Counted from the first letter of the stretch, positions 53,081 to 62,816 are shown. The stretch is DNA of 64,000 bases from Acidianus infernus (GCF_009729545.1 NZ_WFIY01000004.1:1152001-1216000); one strand, 5' to 3'. Numbers and translations: made by a program. The notes: generated by a model not told the origin, from the sequence alone.

Positions 53081-56000
53081 ATGGAAAGCGAAAAGTCAAA
53101 GAACGAATTAAGAATATCTAGAAGGGACTTTCTTAAAGTTTCTGCTATAACTGCAGCAGCTGCGGCTGCAGGATATGCTGCATCAAAGAACTTTGTATTT
53201 GATATCTTCTCTCCACCAGTAGACGAGGAGCAATTGCAGCCTGGGTATCAATATTCTTATGCCCCCAATATGTGCGGAATTTGTTCTTCAGTCTGTGATA
53301 TTCTAGTTAACGTGGAGCAAAAGGGTAATTACATAAGGGCAATAGAAATAGACGGAAATCCTTTATCTACTCTTAATTATGGTAAGCTCTGTGCTAGAGG
53401 TAGAAGCGGAACGCTAATTACCTACAATAAAGATAGGCTAAAGAAACCGTTAATAAGGACTGGTCCAAAGGGTACATGGGCTTTTAAAGAGGCAGAATGG
53501 GATGAAGCTATACAATATATATTACAAAAATTCCAAGAATTAAACGTGCAACCTTGGGAAATGGTCTTGGGTGGAGGTGCAATACCATGTGCAAACTATA
53601 GGCCGGAATTTATACCTTTCACTTTTGCTTCGCAAATACCAACTATAGCCGGTAGCCCTATGCAACCCTGCTTATTCGGAGAGCATCTAGGAATGAACTT
53701 AACAATAGGCACTTTCGATATTCACGGCGACGAGTTGGCAGACGACTTTCAGCATTCGTCGCTTATAGTAATCTGGGGGAATAACGGCAATCCTGCTGGA
53801 ATTTTTGTAAATAAAGGTTCGAGACTAGGTAAGGGATTAGCTAATGATGCGTTTGTAATAGTTCTGGATCCAAGGCAAAGCGAAGCCGCTTCAAAAGCCG
53901 ATTTGTGGATTCCGGTAAAGCCCGGAAGCGATCTGGCAATAGCTATGGGTTTAATAAAGTATTTAATAGATAATAATTACTACGATGACTACTTTGTTAG
54001 ATACCATACCAATGCCCCGTTCTTAGTATATCAAGAAAACGGCGTATATGTACCATATACGGCGAACTATGAAGACGGAACAGTACAAGCTTTCTACGTT
54101 TACGACGAGATAAGTCAAAGCATTGTCCAAGTCCCACCTTATACTAATACAAATATGTATTCAGTTGACGGAAAAACTATTAGGCCAGCGCTGAGAGTTC
54201 AGAACTTAGCGACCCCAGATGGAAAGCAATTGATAACAGTTTTCCAGGCTTTAGAGCAGGCGGTTTCTCAATTTACAATAGACTATGTGACACAAATTGC
54301 TGACGTCGATAAATCGTTAATTGAAGAATTCTACTTCAGAGTAGGTACTATGAGGCCTATAGATATTGCTACCGGCCAAAAGGGACAAGAAGGATCTTAC
54401 ACGACAATGTGGAGGAAAGCCATAGGCATAATTATGGCCCTTACTGGTAATATTGACGTCAGAGGAGGTTGGATATACAGCGGAGATCATAGAGAAGGGG
54501 CAATTCAGTTATTCCAGACTTATAATTCAATGGTGAACTCTGGGCAAGTTAAGCCCGGAATTCTAATACAAAGACCCCAAGTGTTAATGTCAGTTCCAGT
54601 ACTTAATTTGCCAGGACAGATGATGCAATACGTAGCTACTGCCCTAGCTTACTGTAATCCGTCGTTCTGGCAGCACGGACATCCGGCTGTTTGGTGTGCT
54701 TATAATAATACGTTAACTTCCCAAGGTCTTAAACCGGCAGCTGCGTTTTCGCTATTTCCAGATACTGGAGTTTATGAAGCCATGCAAGGTCAAGTACAAT
54801 GGAATGGACAACCCTATAATATTAAGGTTATAATGACTTGCTGTGTAAATCCGGCCAAGAACATGCAGGAATCAGAGTGGAAACAAATTTTACAAAATGC
54901 GTTTGTAATTATGATAGACATATTCCCAACAGATACTGCATTATATGCTGACGTAATTTTACCAGATGCCACTTACATTGAAAGGGAAGAGCCTATAACT
55001 AGTAGGGGTGCCACTCCAGATTCTGGATACAGAAGAAGGTGGCAAGCTATTCCTAGAGTCTATCCGTATACTATTCCAGAATTAGATTTGTTCGTCCTTC
55101 TCTCATACAAGCTAGGATTCTTCGAGCAGTATATCACTTGGATGGCAAACTCAGTTGGATTACCTGCGGATCAGTTACTACAAGCAATGCAAAAAGAAAT
55201 GATGCCATTTGTTCAATACCTTGAGAAATATGGCACTTATCCAAGATGGGGAGAATTTGTAGGTAAGGCGTTTGCTGATGTTCAGTCTCAAATCATTGCG
55301 CAACAGCTCAATACTACTCCTGACGACGTTCTTAGCAAGTTAAGAACTGAAGGTGTAATAACTGTGAAGACTTTCGAAGATTATGTCCAGAATAATGAGA
55401 GAATTCCGTGGAATATTCCTGCAGGACTTCCAACCGGTAGAATAGAAATATACTCGACAATACTATACTATTATGTAATTAAGAACTTCGGTTATGACCC
55501 TACATGGGATCCAATACTTGCATATGTCCCTCCCAATTGGAACGCAGGATATGCCGTGACTCCTGGTCAATTCGTTCAACCGCAACCACCATATAACGAT
55601 CCAACATTTAAGCCTACTCCTCCAGAAATGTTCTATATAGAGTTCAAAATACCTCCAATAGCCTACACTTTCACTACTAATGTACCCACCTTGGAGGCAA
55701 TAACTTCAAACAGTTATCACACTAACATTTACCAGTTTGCCTGGATAAACAAAGAGACCGCTCAGAGGCTGGGAATAAATGAAGGAGATTGGATAGCGAT
55801 AATAAGTAAACTAAACGGAGCAAAGTTAATAGTGAGAGCACATTTAACAGAGTGGATAAGGCCTGACACCATAGGAGTTCCAGAACCGTGGGGTCAAAAT
55901 AATCCCGCTTTAACTTATTCAACTAGGTCTTTAAAGAACTTTGGAAATAGAGCAGTGACTAGTATATGGCCTCAAAGTTATGACCCGCTTACTGGTCATA

Positions 56001-56137
56001 GAATGGCACAACAATTCACGGTACTCGTAAGGAAAGCCACTCCAGACGAGATAAGCGAATATACTCAGTTAGCACAAGTTCAGACTCCAGATACTCTTCC
56101 TTCCCAGGAGAACATTCCTGGGAATTATACAACTTAA
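53081..56137 (+). CDS. sreA: Sulfur reductase catalytic subunit SreA
   Basis: 1018 residues, a molybdopterin oxidoreductase of the DMSO reductase family. The Tat signal is SRRDFLKVSAITAAAAAAGY. An N-terminal [4Fe-4S] cluster is held by C65, C68, C72 and C104 (MCGICSSVCD, KLCARG). C197 (GSPMQPCLFGEH) is the candidate Mo/W ligand, as in polysulfide reductases. The C-terminal cofactor domain (EGDWIAIISKLNGAKLIVRA) is complete. It reduces sulfur or polysulfide to H2S on the outer face, using electrons from quinone via SreB and SreC. The five-gene order equals sreABCDE of Acidianus ambivalens. Confidence 0.93.
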   Translation: MESEKSKNELRISRRDFLKVSAITAAAAAAGYAASKNFVFDIFSPPVDEEQLQPGYQYSYAPNMCGICSSVCDILVNVEQKGNYIRAIEIDGNPLSTLNYGKLCARGRSGTLITYNKDRLKKPLIRTGPKGTWAFKEAEWDEAIQYILQKFQELNVQPWEMVLGGGAIPCANYRPEFIPFTFASQIPTIAGSPMQPCLFGEHLGMNLTIGTFDIHGDELADDFQHSSLIVIWGNNGNPAGIFVNKGSRLGKGLANDAFVIVLDPRQSEAASKADLWIPVKPGSDLAIAMGLIKYLIDNNYYDDYFVRYHTNAPFLVYQENGVYVPYTANYEDGTVQAFYVYDEISQSIVQVPPYTNTNMYSVDGKTIRPALRVQNLATPDGKQLITVFQALEQAVSQFTIDYVTQIADVDKSLIEEFYFRVGTMRPIDIATGQKGQEGSYTTMWRKAIGIIMALTGNIDVRGGWIYSGDHREGAIQLFQTYNSMVNSGQVKPGILIQRPQVLMSVPVLNLPGQMMQYVATALAYCNPSFWQHGHPAVWCAYNNTLTSQGLKPAAAFSLFPDTGVYEAMQGQVQWNGQPYNIKVIMTCCVNPAKNMQESEWKQILQNAFVIMIDIFPTDTALYADVILPDATYIEREEPITSRGATPDSGYRRRWQAIPRVYPYTIPELDLFVLLSYKLGFFEQYITWMANSVGLPADQLLQAMQKEMMPFVQYLEKYGTYPRWGEFVGKAFADVQSQIIAQQLNTTPDDVLSKLRTEGVITVKTFEDYVQNNERIPWNIPAGLPTGRIEIYSTILYYYVIKNFGYDPTWDPILAYVPPNWNAGYAVTPGQFVQPQPPYNDPTFKPTPPEMFYIEFKIPPIAYTFTTNVPTLEAITSNSYHTNIYQFAWINKETAQRLGINEGDWIAIISKLNGAKLIVRAHLTEWIRPDTIGVPEPWGQNNPALTYSTRSLKNFGNRAVTSIWPQSYDPLTGHRMAQQFTVLVRKATPDEISEYTQLAQVQTPDTLPSQENIPGNYTT

Positions 56138-56151
56138 GGTGGTGATAAAAA

Positions 56152-56835
56152 ATGACTGAAAATCCGTATTTAGCATTTGGGAATAATAGATCTTGTAAGA
56201 AATGGGGATTCGTAGTTAGAGTAGATCAATGCCTAGGTTGCATGGCTTGTATGGCAGCTTGTGCAATCGAAAATCAGACACCGTTCTGGGAGGAATTATG
56301 GAGAACGCACGTAGAAGACTTAGAAGTGGGCGAATTTCCTAACTCTCAAAGAATGTTTGTACCAAGATTGTGCATGCAATGCGAAAATCCTCCATGCTAT
56401 TACGTATGCCCTACTGGAGCTACGCAGATAGTTGATGGCGGTATAGTCGTTGTAGACGAATACAAATGCATGGGATGTCTGTACTGCGTAGAAGCTTGCC
56501 CATTCGGAGCCAGATACTTTTACACTTACGATGATATACAAAAAGCCAAGGAATACTATGGGGATAATCTAATACACGTAGTCCCTCATGTAGATAAATG
56601 TACGTTCTGCTACGGTACAGCTCCAGGTGGTACATATACTCCAGCATGCGTAAGGACTTGTGTTGGCGGAGCTAGAGTTTTCGGATGTCTTGATGATCCC
56701 AATAGCGAAGTTTCAGTTCTAGTAAATACTGGACAAGCTGTCGTTCTAAATCCTCAGCTCAATGTTCAACCTAAGGTATTTTATGTTTTTAATAAGCAAT
56801 CTGGAAGATATGCACAAGGAGGTGATAACTCATGA
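56152..56835 (+). CDS. sreB: Sulfur reductase iron-sulfur subunit SreB
   Basis: 227 residues with four cysteine groups for four [4Fe-4S] clusters: CLGCMACMAACAIEN, CMQCENPPCYYVCPTGA, CMGCLYCVEACPFGA, and CTFC with CVRTC. This is the DmsB/PsrB type, the electron wire between SreA and SreC. It has no signal of its own, so it probably travels with SreA. GGTGGTGAT lies 6 nt upstream of the ATG; its end overlaps sreC by 4 bp. Confidence 0.92.
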   Translation: MTENPYLAFGNNRSCKKWGFVVRVDQCLGCMACMAACAIENQTPFWEELWRTHVEDLEVGEFPNSQRMFVPRLCMQCENPPCYYVCPTGATQIVDGGIVVVDEYKCMGCLYCVEACPFGARYFYTYDDIQKAKEYYGDNLIHVVPHVDKCTFCYGTAPGGTYTPACVRTCVGGARVFGCLDDPNSEVSVLVNTGQAVVLNPQLNVQPKVFYVFNKQSGRYAQGGDNS

Positions 56836-58223
56836 ACGTCAAACTATGGGTCTGGACTATAGTCTTTATCTTAATAGGAGGAGGTATAATGTTTTATGGA
56901 ATGAGTTATAATCCTCTAGCGTGGGCTCAAGGGTTTGTAAGTTTTACTGAGCCTAACGATGAACCTATACCTTGGGGTTTACTTGTAATAGGTTATATAT
57001 TCTTCGGAGTCATAGGTACTGGAGTTAGTACATATAATTCCCTCTACGAATTGTTTAATAAGAATCATAAAGAGAGAAATCCATTCGATAAGATAAAGCT
57101 CAGGAATGAGTGGTTGGCTTTAGCAGTACTTATACCAGGATGGATAATGGTTTTCGCATCCACATATAAACCTGCCGAAGCGTTATTCATATACTTGAGC
57201 TTTAGAAGCACTTCAAGGATAGCATGGAACGGCGTTCTGTATGCGTTAGTCGGGATAGGGATAATTGCTGAAATACTTGCATTAATAGGAGAAAAAATCA
57301 AGGAAGAAGGAAAAAGAGGAATACTTGATAGGTTTTTAGCATGGTTATCTAGTAAAACAACTTTCGAAATACCCGGAATGCTAAAACTCGTAGTTGACAT
57401 TGACGCGTTAATAGTAGGTTATGCAATATTAGCTGAACTTATACTTGACGCTAACTTAGGCTCGGTGTTCGGGTATCTGTCAACGTGGGTATACGAATTT
57501 GGACCATTTATGTCAATCCTATTGGTAGTAGCATCTTTCTATGCAGGAATAGCAATGATATCATTCATAACGCCACTATATTCATGGTTAAGAAGACCGA
57601 CTGCAATAACTCCCACACCTGCAAAGCCCATAGCTACTCATATCAGCGGTAGTGGGAGCATTGATCCAGAAGAAGATAATACAGTATTTAAGGTCTTAGC
57701 TAGAGACGGACTTTTAGCGACAATAGGAATAGGCTTCTTAGTATTATGGTGGGTGTGGCTTACTGCGACAAACCAAGAGACATTGCCTTGGGCTGAATTA
57801 TTAATTAATGGAAGTTGGAGCTTGGTTTTCTGGATAGGCTTGGTGCTGATCGGCATAATAATTCCTATAATATTATATTCTATAGCGTACAAAAAGGAAA
57901 GCAAAGGCTGGTTATTCGCGTCCTCAATATTTGTACTACTAGGCTGGTTTGTATTAATAACTTTGGCAGATGTAATTCCTCAAGCTATAAGCTGGTATTA
58001 TTCAGTTTCTCCCGTAAGTCCGCCTGGATCTACATGGGCTTACGAATTAAGAAGTAACTTTAATGGAGTATCTCAATACACCCAATTACCTTTTGCAATA
58101 AGCCAGTACGACCTAGTATGGTTTGCAGGCTCTGTATTATTCCTACTCGGCGTCTACACATTGGGAGTATTACTATTACCTCTGGAAGAAGAAGAAAAGC
58201 CAAAGCACTGGTTCTTTAAGTGA
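56832..58223 (+). CDS. sreC: Sulfur reductase membrane anchor SreC
   Basis: 463 residues and about ten helices of the NrfD/PsrC type (LWVWTIVFILIGGGIMFYGM, WLALAVLIPGWIMVFASTYK, TFEIPGMLKLVVDIDALIVG, LLATIGIGFLVLWWVWL). It binds quinol and anchors SreAB. A soluble loop with acidic residues (GSGSIDPEEDNTVFKV) occurs in the middle. Overlaps sreB and nearly touches sreD. Confidence 0.88.
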   Translation: MNVKLWVWTIVFILIGGGIMFYGMSYNPLAWAQGFVSFTEPNDEPIPWGLLVIGYIFFGVIGTGVSTYNSLYELFNKNHKERNPFDKIKLRNEWLALAVLIPGWIMVFASTYKPAEALFIYLSFRSTSRIAWNGVLYALVGIGIIAEILALIGEKIKEEGKRGILDRFLAWLSSKTTFEIPGMLKLVVDIDALIVGYAILAELILDANLGSVFGYLSTWVYEFGPFMSILLVVASFYAGIAMISFITPLYSWLRRPTAITPTPAKPIATHISGSGSIDPEEDNTVFKVLARDGLLATIGIGFLVLWWVWLTATNQETLPWAELLINGSWSLVFWIGLVLIGIIIPIILYSIAYKKESKGWLFASSIFVLLGWFVLITLADVIPQAISWYYSVSPVSPPGSTWAYELRSNFNGVSQYTQLPFAISQYDLVWFAGSVLFLLGVYTLGVLLLPLEEEEKPKHWFFK

Positions 58224-58228
58224 TAAAA

Positions 58229-59653
58229 ATGGAAAATAATTTTTTATCCACACCTTTAATAAAAATTAAGGTAGACGTTTTTTATCACTCTTGTCCCCAT
58301 AACGTCACCTCTGGATTCTACTCTTGTGATCCCGAAGAGATAGCCTCTAAACTTAAGGGAATGAAAGCAGTTGTAATTGTAGGCAAATACGACGAAGAGC
58401 ACATTAAATTGTATAAAGAGGCCGCATTGAGAGCGGGTATAAATCCCCTACTTGTGAGAGTAGTTGACGCTACTTGGGGAGAAAATAGCATTGAGGAAAA
58501 TAAGAAAATCTTGGAAAATGGGTGGGTAGCTGAGTTAGCATTAGTAGAGGAGAAAGGACTGCCGGTAAGTAGAAGAGAACTAATCAAGGGAGAATTAAAA
58601 ATAGCTAAGGATAGGATAGATAAGCCCGTTTGGATTTCAGATATGTGTAGATTATATAGGGCTTGTACGCTGTGTCAAGATTCTTGTCCTTATAACGCCA
58701 TAAAGGTTGATAAGAAGAATGGCGTCATTATAGATTATAATAAGTGTGTAGCTTGTGGTCTTTGCGTAGCAAGTTGTCCGATGAGCGCACTTCAGTTTCC
58801 GTCGTTTTCGCAACAAGCAATATTCGAACTCAGCAAGATCAAAGGAGATAAGAGAATTTCTTGTTATAAGGACACAGGGAATTCAATAAAACTGCCATGC
58901 ATTGGAATGCTATCTGCAGTAGATTTAGTAATGCTTAGATCATCGGGCAAGGTTGAGCTATATTGTCCAGGATGCGAACTTTCTAAGAACTTGGACGGGC
59001 TTAAGAGTACAGTTGAAGATTTAAACAATGCCGTGGGAGGATTTTCTTTAACTGTGCCTGGATATAATATACAACCTAAAGAAGTGGAGAAAAATATAAA
59101 AATTGAGCAGTTCTCATTCCTCGCAAACAAGGCAGAAGGAAGGCAAAATATCATCAAGAATAATAATCTGCCAGATATTTCCTATGAGGTTCAAATTAAC
59201 GAGAAAATTTGTACTATGTGCGAGAGTTGTGCAAAATGGTGCCCAACAAATGCGCTAACAATAGAATATTCTAATGATTCAGAAAAATTATTATTTAACC
59301 CTGATAAATGTATAGGTTGTAAAATTTGTATTAACGTTTGTCCTGAAGGAGATAACGGTTGCTCTTCTGGAAGTAAAGCAATAAAAGTATTTACTGCAAA
59401 GGAAGTTAAGCACGAGATTAAGACTTTAATGAAAGATGAAATAGTAAGGTGTAGAGTTTGTGGCGCAATTGTAGGATCTAGAAAGAGTCTTAATTTAGTT
59501 AAGAAGGTCATGAAAGAGAGAGGATTAGAGTGCGAGGATGAATGGCTCGAAAGATGTCCAACTCATAGGGCAGAATATTCATACAAAAAATTCTTTGGCA
59601 AGGAAGTAAGATTTAAGCCCAGGAGGGGTCCAAATGATTTGGGAAGAGTTTAA
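58229..59653 (+). CDS. sreD: SreD, ferredoxin-like protein of the sulfur reductase operon
   Basis: About 474 residues. Clusters are suggested by CRLYRACTLCQDSCPYNAI with CVACGLCVASCPMSA, then CTMCESCAKWCPTNA with CIGCKICINVCPEG, giving at least four [4Fe-4S] sites. A C-terminal CRVCGAIVGS...ERCPTHRAEY may bind zinc. In Acidianus SreD is a cytoplasmic protein of unknown exact role in the same operon. ATG 58229 is preferred over GTG 58220, which sits on the sreC stop. Confidence 0.85.
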   Translation: MENNFLSTPLIKIKVDVFYHSCPHNVTSGFYSCDPEEIASKLKGMKAVVIVGKYDEEHIKLYKEAALRAGINPLLVRVVDATWGENSIEENKKILENGWVAELALVEEKGLPVSRRELIKGELKIAKDRIDKPVWISDMCRLYRACTLCQDSCPYNAIKVDKKNGVIIDYNKCVACGLCVASCPMSALQFPSFSQQAIFELSKIKGDKRISCYKDTGNSIKLPCIGMLSAVDLVMLRSSGKVELYCPGCELSKNLDGLKSTVEDLNNAVGGFSLTVPGYNIQPKEVEKNIKIEQFSFLANKAEGRQNIIKNNNLPDISYEVQINEKICTMCESCAKWCPTNALTIEYSNDSEKLLFNPDKCIGCKICINVCPEGDNGCSSGSKAIKVFTAKEVKHEIKTLMKDEIVRCRVCGAIVGSRKSLNLVKKVMKERGLECEDEWLERCPTHRAEYSYKKFFGKEVRFKPRRGPNDLGRV

Positions 59654-60164
59654 GCTATTTTCCTATCTTTTTATGGGAGTTAAATACAACGAAAAAGTAA
59701 AGGAACTATTGGATAAAGTAAAAGATAGAAAATATTATGAAAATGTAAAGAAAATTACTGAAATGATAGACTCTGGAAATAAAGATCAGCTTGCTACAGA
59801 ATTCACTAGATGCTTTATCAATGACTATAAACACTTAAAATGTCCTCCATATGAATCTTGGTATAGAGAAAGAACAATATACGGTAAGGTTGTGGCTGAA
59901 TTGTACGACATTTACTCAAAATACGGTATTCAGCCCATGAAAGAATTACCCGATCACATATCCACTGAAATGGAATTCCTAGCTTATGTCTTCTATCTAG
60001 GTAAGGAAGACGAAGGTAAAAAATTTCTAGTCGAACATATATTTAAATGGGTACCGCAATTCATTAATGATATAGAAAAATATCATTACGGAGAGTATAC
60101 AAAACTTTTAGGAAACTCATTAAAATTATTCCTTGAAGAACTGTCATTGGAATTAAATAAATAA
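59634..60164 (+). CDS. sreE: SreE, TorD/NarJ-type assembly chaperone
   Basis: 176 residues, all-helical. FTRCFINDYKHLKCPPYESWYRERTIYG is the TorD/DmsD-like core and DHISTEMEFLAYVFYLGKED the second conserved helix. It presumably binds the SreA Tat signal until the cofactor is inserted. The start lies inside sreD and is preceded by AGGAGGGG, a strong ribosome site. Confidence 0.85.
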   Translation: MIWEEFKLFSYLFMGVKYNEKVKELLDKVKDRKYYENVKKITEMIDSGNKDQLATEFTRCFINDYKHLKCPPYESWYRERTIYGKVVAELYDIYSKYGIQPMKELPDHISTEMEFLAYVFYLGKEDEGKKFLVEHIFKWVPQFINDIEKYHYGEYTKLLGNSLKLFLEELSLELNK

Positions 60165-60239
60165 TATTTTTATTAATTACTGGATAGGCATTATATTATT
60201 ATATATCTGGTTTAATAAGATCATAAAATAAAAATTTTC

Positions 60240-60535
60240 CTAAGAATTAATACTAGGCTGGAAATTAGGCAATAAACCACCGCGTACCATCATAGCAATA
60301 TCCCCACCATAAGCCTGGTACATCTATAACGTTATAATCTTAATATATTCCTCCGGCAGAAATACCGAATATAGGTATTGAGTCACACATTGCAACTATG
60401 GACATCGTTGTAGGTTTAATTGGCAAACCGTAGGATATAATTTTTCCTAGCTTACCTATAGCTATTGGGGTCTTATCAGTAGCGTCAACTGAGGTACCTC
60501 CAGTCACTATTACTGCCTCTGCTCCATTGTTTACA
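60240..60535 (-). pseudogene. C-terminal relic of a molybdopterin-binding protein
   Basis: The minus strand reads NNGAEAVIVTGGTSVDATDK, TPIAIGKLGKIISYGLPIKP, TTMSIVAMCDSIPIFGISAG and GIY, then a TAA within the frame, DYNVIDV, a shift, and GGDIAMMVRGGLLPNFQPS. These are features of MoeA/MogA-like molybdopterin-binding domains (the TGGTS motif and P-loop-like SAGG). The 5' side stops at repeat copy D (60541). A molybdenum-cofactor gene here would have matched the neighbouring molybdoenzyme SreA. The rest of 60165-60853 is AT-rich. Confidence 0.72.
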
Positions 60536-60540
60536 AAAAG

Positions 60541-60580
60541 GACGGAAAAGGGATGGATAGCCCAAGAAAGTTTAAAAACC
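60541..60580 (+). repeat. Partial tnpB-right-end-like repeat (copy D)
   Basis: GACGGAAAAGGGATGGATAG, then CCCAAGAAAGTTTAAAAACC, matching the first blocks of copies A-C. The remainder of the repeat is absent. It marks the breakpoint of the molybdopterin-binding pseudogene. Confidence 0.55.
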
Positions 60581-60853
60581 TTTTTTCCTATTAATATCCA
60601 ATAGCTAGAAGGGTAATCATAAAAGAGTAATACAGTTATTAATAATATGAATTTATTTGATAATCTTATTATTAAATAATTATTACATTCTGATAAATTT
60701 CAAATTAAGCGAAATATTGTGGAAATAAACAATATAAATCTACCTTTATTATTTTATATTAAAATATATTTTAAGATAAAACTGGAATAACTAACAATTT
60801 AAAAATGTTGAAATAAACGAAATATTTAAAAGTATGTATGCAAGATAATATTA

Positions 60854-61099
60854 TTGGATAAAGATATGAGTTCTCTTAAGATCTATAAGGAGTTGGATTT
60901 AACTAGTCCGTCTTGTGTAGGTCCTATAGGTGAGTTATCTAGTGTTGTTGATGAGTTAAGGGAGGGTGAGGCTGTTAAGGTGATTTTAGCTGATGAGGCT
61001 ACTAAGAAGAATATAACATTATGGGTTAAGAAGAGGGGTTTGAAGCTGATACAAGAGTCAAAAGAAGGAGACAAATACATACTATTAATAGGAAAATAA
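60854..61099 (+). CDS. TusA/SirA-like sulfur carrier
   Basis: 81 residues with the TusA layout: ELDLTSPSCVGPIGEL, then VVDELREGEAVKVILADEAT and KYILLIGK. The active Cys is present (SPSC), but the family's C-P-x-P is changed to C-V-G-P. It presumably carries persulfide sulfur for the sulfur metabolism genes around it. TATTTAAAA lies about 28 bp before the TTG at 60854 (leaderless); the ATG at 60866 is the alternative. Confidence 0.75.
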   Translation: MDKDMSSLKIYKELDLTSPSCVGPIGELSSVVDELREGEAVKVILADEATKKNITLWVKKRGLKLIQESKEGDKYILLIGK

Positions 61100-61117
61100 A
61101 GCGGGTAGATGGTGTAA

Positions 61118-61279
61118 ATGAAAACCGGTATAATAGTGAGCTCTAATGAGAGGTCTAGGTTAACATGCGCTGCAATGACTTCCGTAATAATATCGTCTAT
61201 GAGGGATGAAGTTTACGTTTTTTTAACAACGGATGTAGTAGATGAGAAGAAAATAGAGGATACAGTAGGTGAAGAATAA
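61118..61279 (+). CDS. Short DsrE-like protein (53 aa), probably truncated
   Basis: MKTGIIVSSNERSRLTCAAM and TSVIISSMRDEVYVFLTTDV, then VDEKKIEDTVGEE and stop. The start matches the first beta-strand, helix and second strand of DsrE/DsrF-like sulfurtransferases, which are about 110-120 residues with a Cys further on; here the frame closes at 53. It lies between tusA-like and SQR-like genes, the usual place for DsrE in archaeal sulfur loci. Either a shortened form or a damaged gene. Confidence 0.6.
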   Translation: MKTGIIVSSNERSRLTCAAMTSVIISSMRDEVYVFLTTDVVDEKKIEDTVGEE

Positions 61280-61280
61280 T

Positions 61281-62429
61281 ATGAAGAAAATTGTTATTTT
61301 AGGAGGGGGTATTGGAGGTACAATACTTGCAAATAGGCTAGCAAAGAAATTATCGAGTGAAATAAATAAGGGTAATGTAGAAATAACAGTTCTAGATAAG
61401 AGAGATTATCACGTTTACCAGCCTTCTCAATTGTTAGTCGCACTAGGAATAGAAGACTACGACCAGCTAATAAGACCGGAAAGATCGCTTTTAGAACCTA
61501 GCATTAAGTTTTATAGTGGAAACAAAGGTGATGTAAGAAAAATAGATCTAGCTAACCATAAGGTTATTTCTGCAGACGGTACTGAGTACAATTATGACTA
61601 TTTAATAATTTCAACTGGATCCCACCTAGCGTGGAACGAGATTAAGGGTTATAGAGAACACGCGCTTTCTGTATGGTATTTAGACGACGTTCTTAAAATT
61701 AAGCAGGCAATAGATTCATTTAAAGGAGGAACAATAGTAATTAACGTTGCAAGGTTACCTATAAAATGTCCCGTGGCACCAGTAGAATTAACTTTAATAT
61801 TACACGATTTGTTGAGGAAGAAAGGAATTAGAGATAAATCCAGGATTATTTATACGTATCCTGCTCCAGGGGTTTTCGGAATTAAACAAGCTAATGATTT
61901 ATTTACCGAGATGTTTAAAGAAAGAGGAATAGAAATAGTTTCCAATTATGTAGTAGATTATGTAGAAAATAATACCTTGGTTTCGCAAAGTGGAGAAAAA
62001 ATAAAATTTGACCTATTGTTAGGAGTGCCTCCCCACAAAGGAGCAGACGTATTAAGCGGACTGGAAATAGCAGATAGAAGAAATTGGATAGACGTAGACA
62101 AATACACGTTAAATGTAAAAGGTTACGATAACGTTTACGCAATAGGTGATGCAACTAGTTTACCTATTTCAAAATCAGGTTCAGTTGCACATTTCGAGAG
62201 CGGTCCAGTTGCGGAGAATATAGTTCATGATATTTTAGGTACCAGCGGAAAAGTACTTTACGATGGCTCAGTATTTTGCTTCTGTGTAGGAGGTATAGGG
62301 ACATCAAGTTATATTAGATATAATTACGATTATGTCTTACCAGTGGTAACTCCTACTAAAACAATATGGTGGATGAAACTCATGTATGACCGTATGTATT
62401 GGAGTTTGACAGCAAGGGCAGTGATCTAA
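61281..62429 (+). CDS. Sulfide:quinone oxidoreductase-like flavoprotein
   Basis: 382 residues. The FAD motif is VILGGGIGGTILANRLA at the N-terminus; ISTGSH and VYAIGDATSLPISKSG are the later dinucleotide sites. Cysteines C163 (PIKCPVAPVE) and C333/C335 (VFCFCVGG) are candidates for the active disulfide of SQR or flavocytochrome c sulfide dehydrogenase. A C-terminal amphipathic stretch (KTIWWMKLMYDRMYWSLTA) may dip into the membrane. ATG 61281 has AGGTGA 8 nt upstream; the frame begins at 61269. It would oxidise sulfide or a persulfide carrier and reduce quinone. Confidence 0.82.
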   Translation: MKKIVILGGGIGGTILANRLAKKLSSEINKGNVEITVLDKRDYHVYQPSQLLVALGIEDYDQLIRPERSLLEPSIKFYSGNKGDVRKIDLANHKVISADGTEYNYDYLIISTGSHLAWNEIKGYREHALSVWYLDDVLKIKQAIDSFKGGTIVINVARLPIKCPVAPVELTLILHDLLRKKGIRDKSRIIYTYPAPGVFGIKQANDLFTEMFKERGIEIVSNYVVDYVENNTLVSQSGEKIKFDLLLGVPPHKGADVLSGLEIADRRNWIDVDKYTLNVKGYDNVYAIGDATSLPISKSGSVAHFESGPVAENIVHDILGTSGKVLYDGSVFCFCVGGIGTSSYIRYNYDYVLPVVTPTKTIWWMKLMYDRMYWSLTARAVI

Positions 62430-62816
62430 ATGTCCGACGAATATCTGAATCAAATTATAACTAAATTGAAAGAAGATAAAGTAATTGATAGTATTGTAGA
62501 GTACCTATATATTCTAAAGATGGTTAGAGACATATGGCTTAATGACGAGGTAATAAAAGACCTAGGAAGTTTATTAAATTCTATATTGGCATTGGTGCCA
62601 ATCATAGAGAAGTTATCTGAATTCCTTTCTGATCCAGAAGTTGTAAAAATTATAAATACAATTGCTAGCGAAGATACAATAAAAATTATTCAAAACCCTG
62701 AGAAGATGAGCTTAACTAAACTGTTATCAGAAATGAGGAACGAAAACTTCCAGAGAGGATTAGGCTTACTGGTAAAGATAATAGAAAAAATTGGGGAAGC
62801 CACCGAGGGCAAATAG
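62430..62816 (+). CDS. DUF1641-family protein
   Basis: 128 residues, all-helical: VEYLYILKMVRDIWLNDEVI, NSILALVPIIEKLSEFLSDP, MSLTKLLSEMRNENFQRGLG and LLVKIIEKIGEA, the DUF1641 pattern. These small proteins are regularly encoded directly after SQR-like flavoproteins; their role is unknown. The ATG abuts the SQR stop, so they are co-translated. Confidence 0.75.
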   Translation: MSDEYLNQIITKLKEDKVIDSIVEYLYILKMVRDIWLNDEVIKDLGSLLNSILALVPIIEKLSEFLSDPEVVKIINTIASEDTIKIIQNPEKMSLTKLLSEMRNENFQRGLGLLVKIIEKIGEATEGK

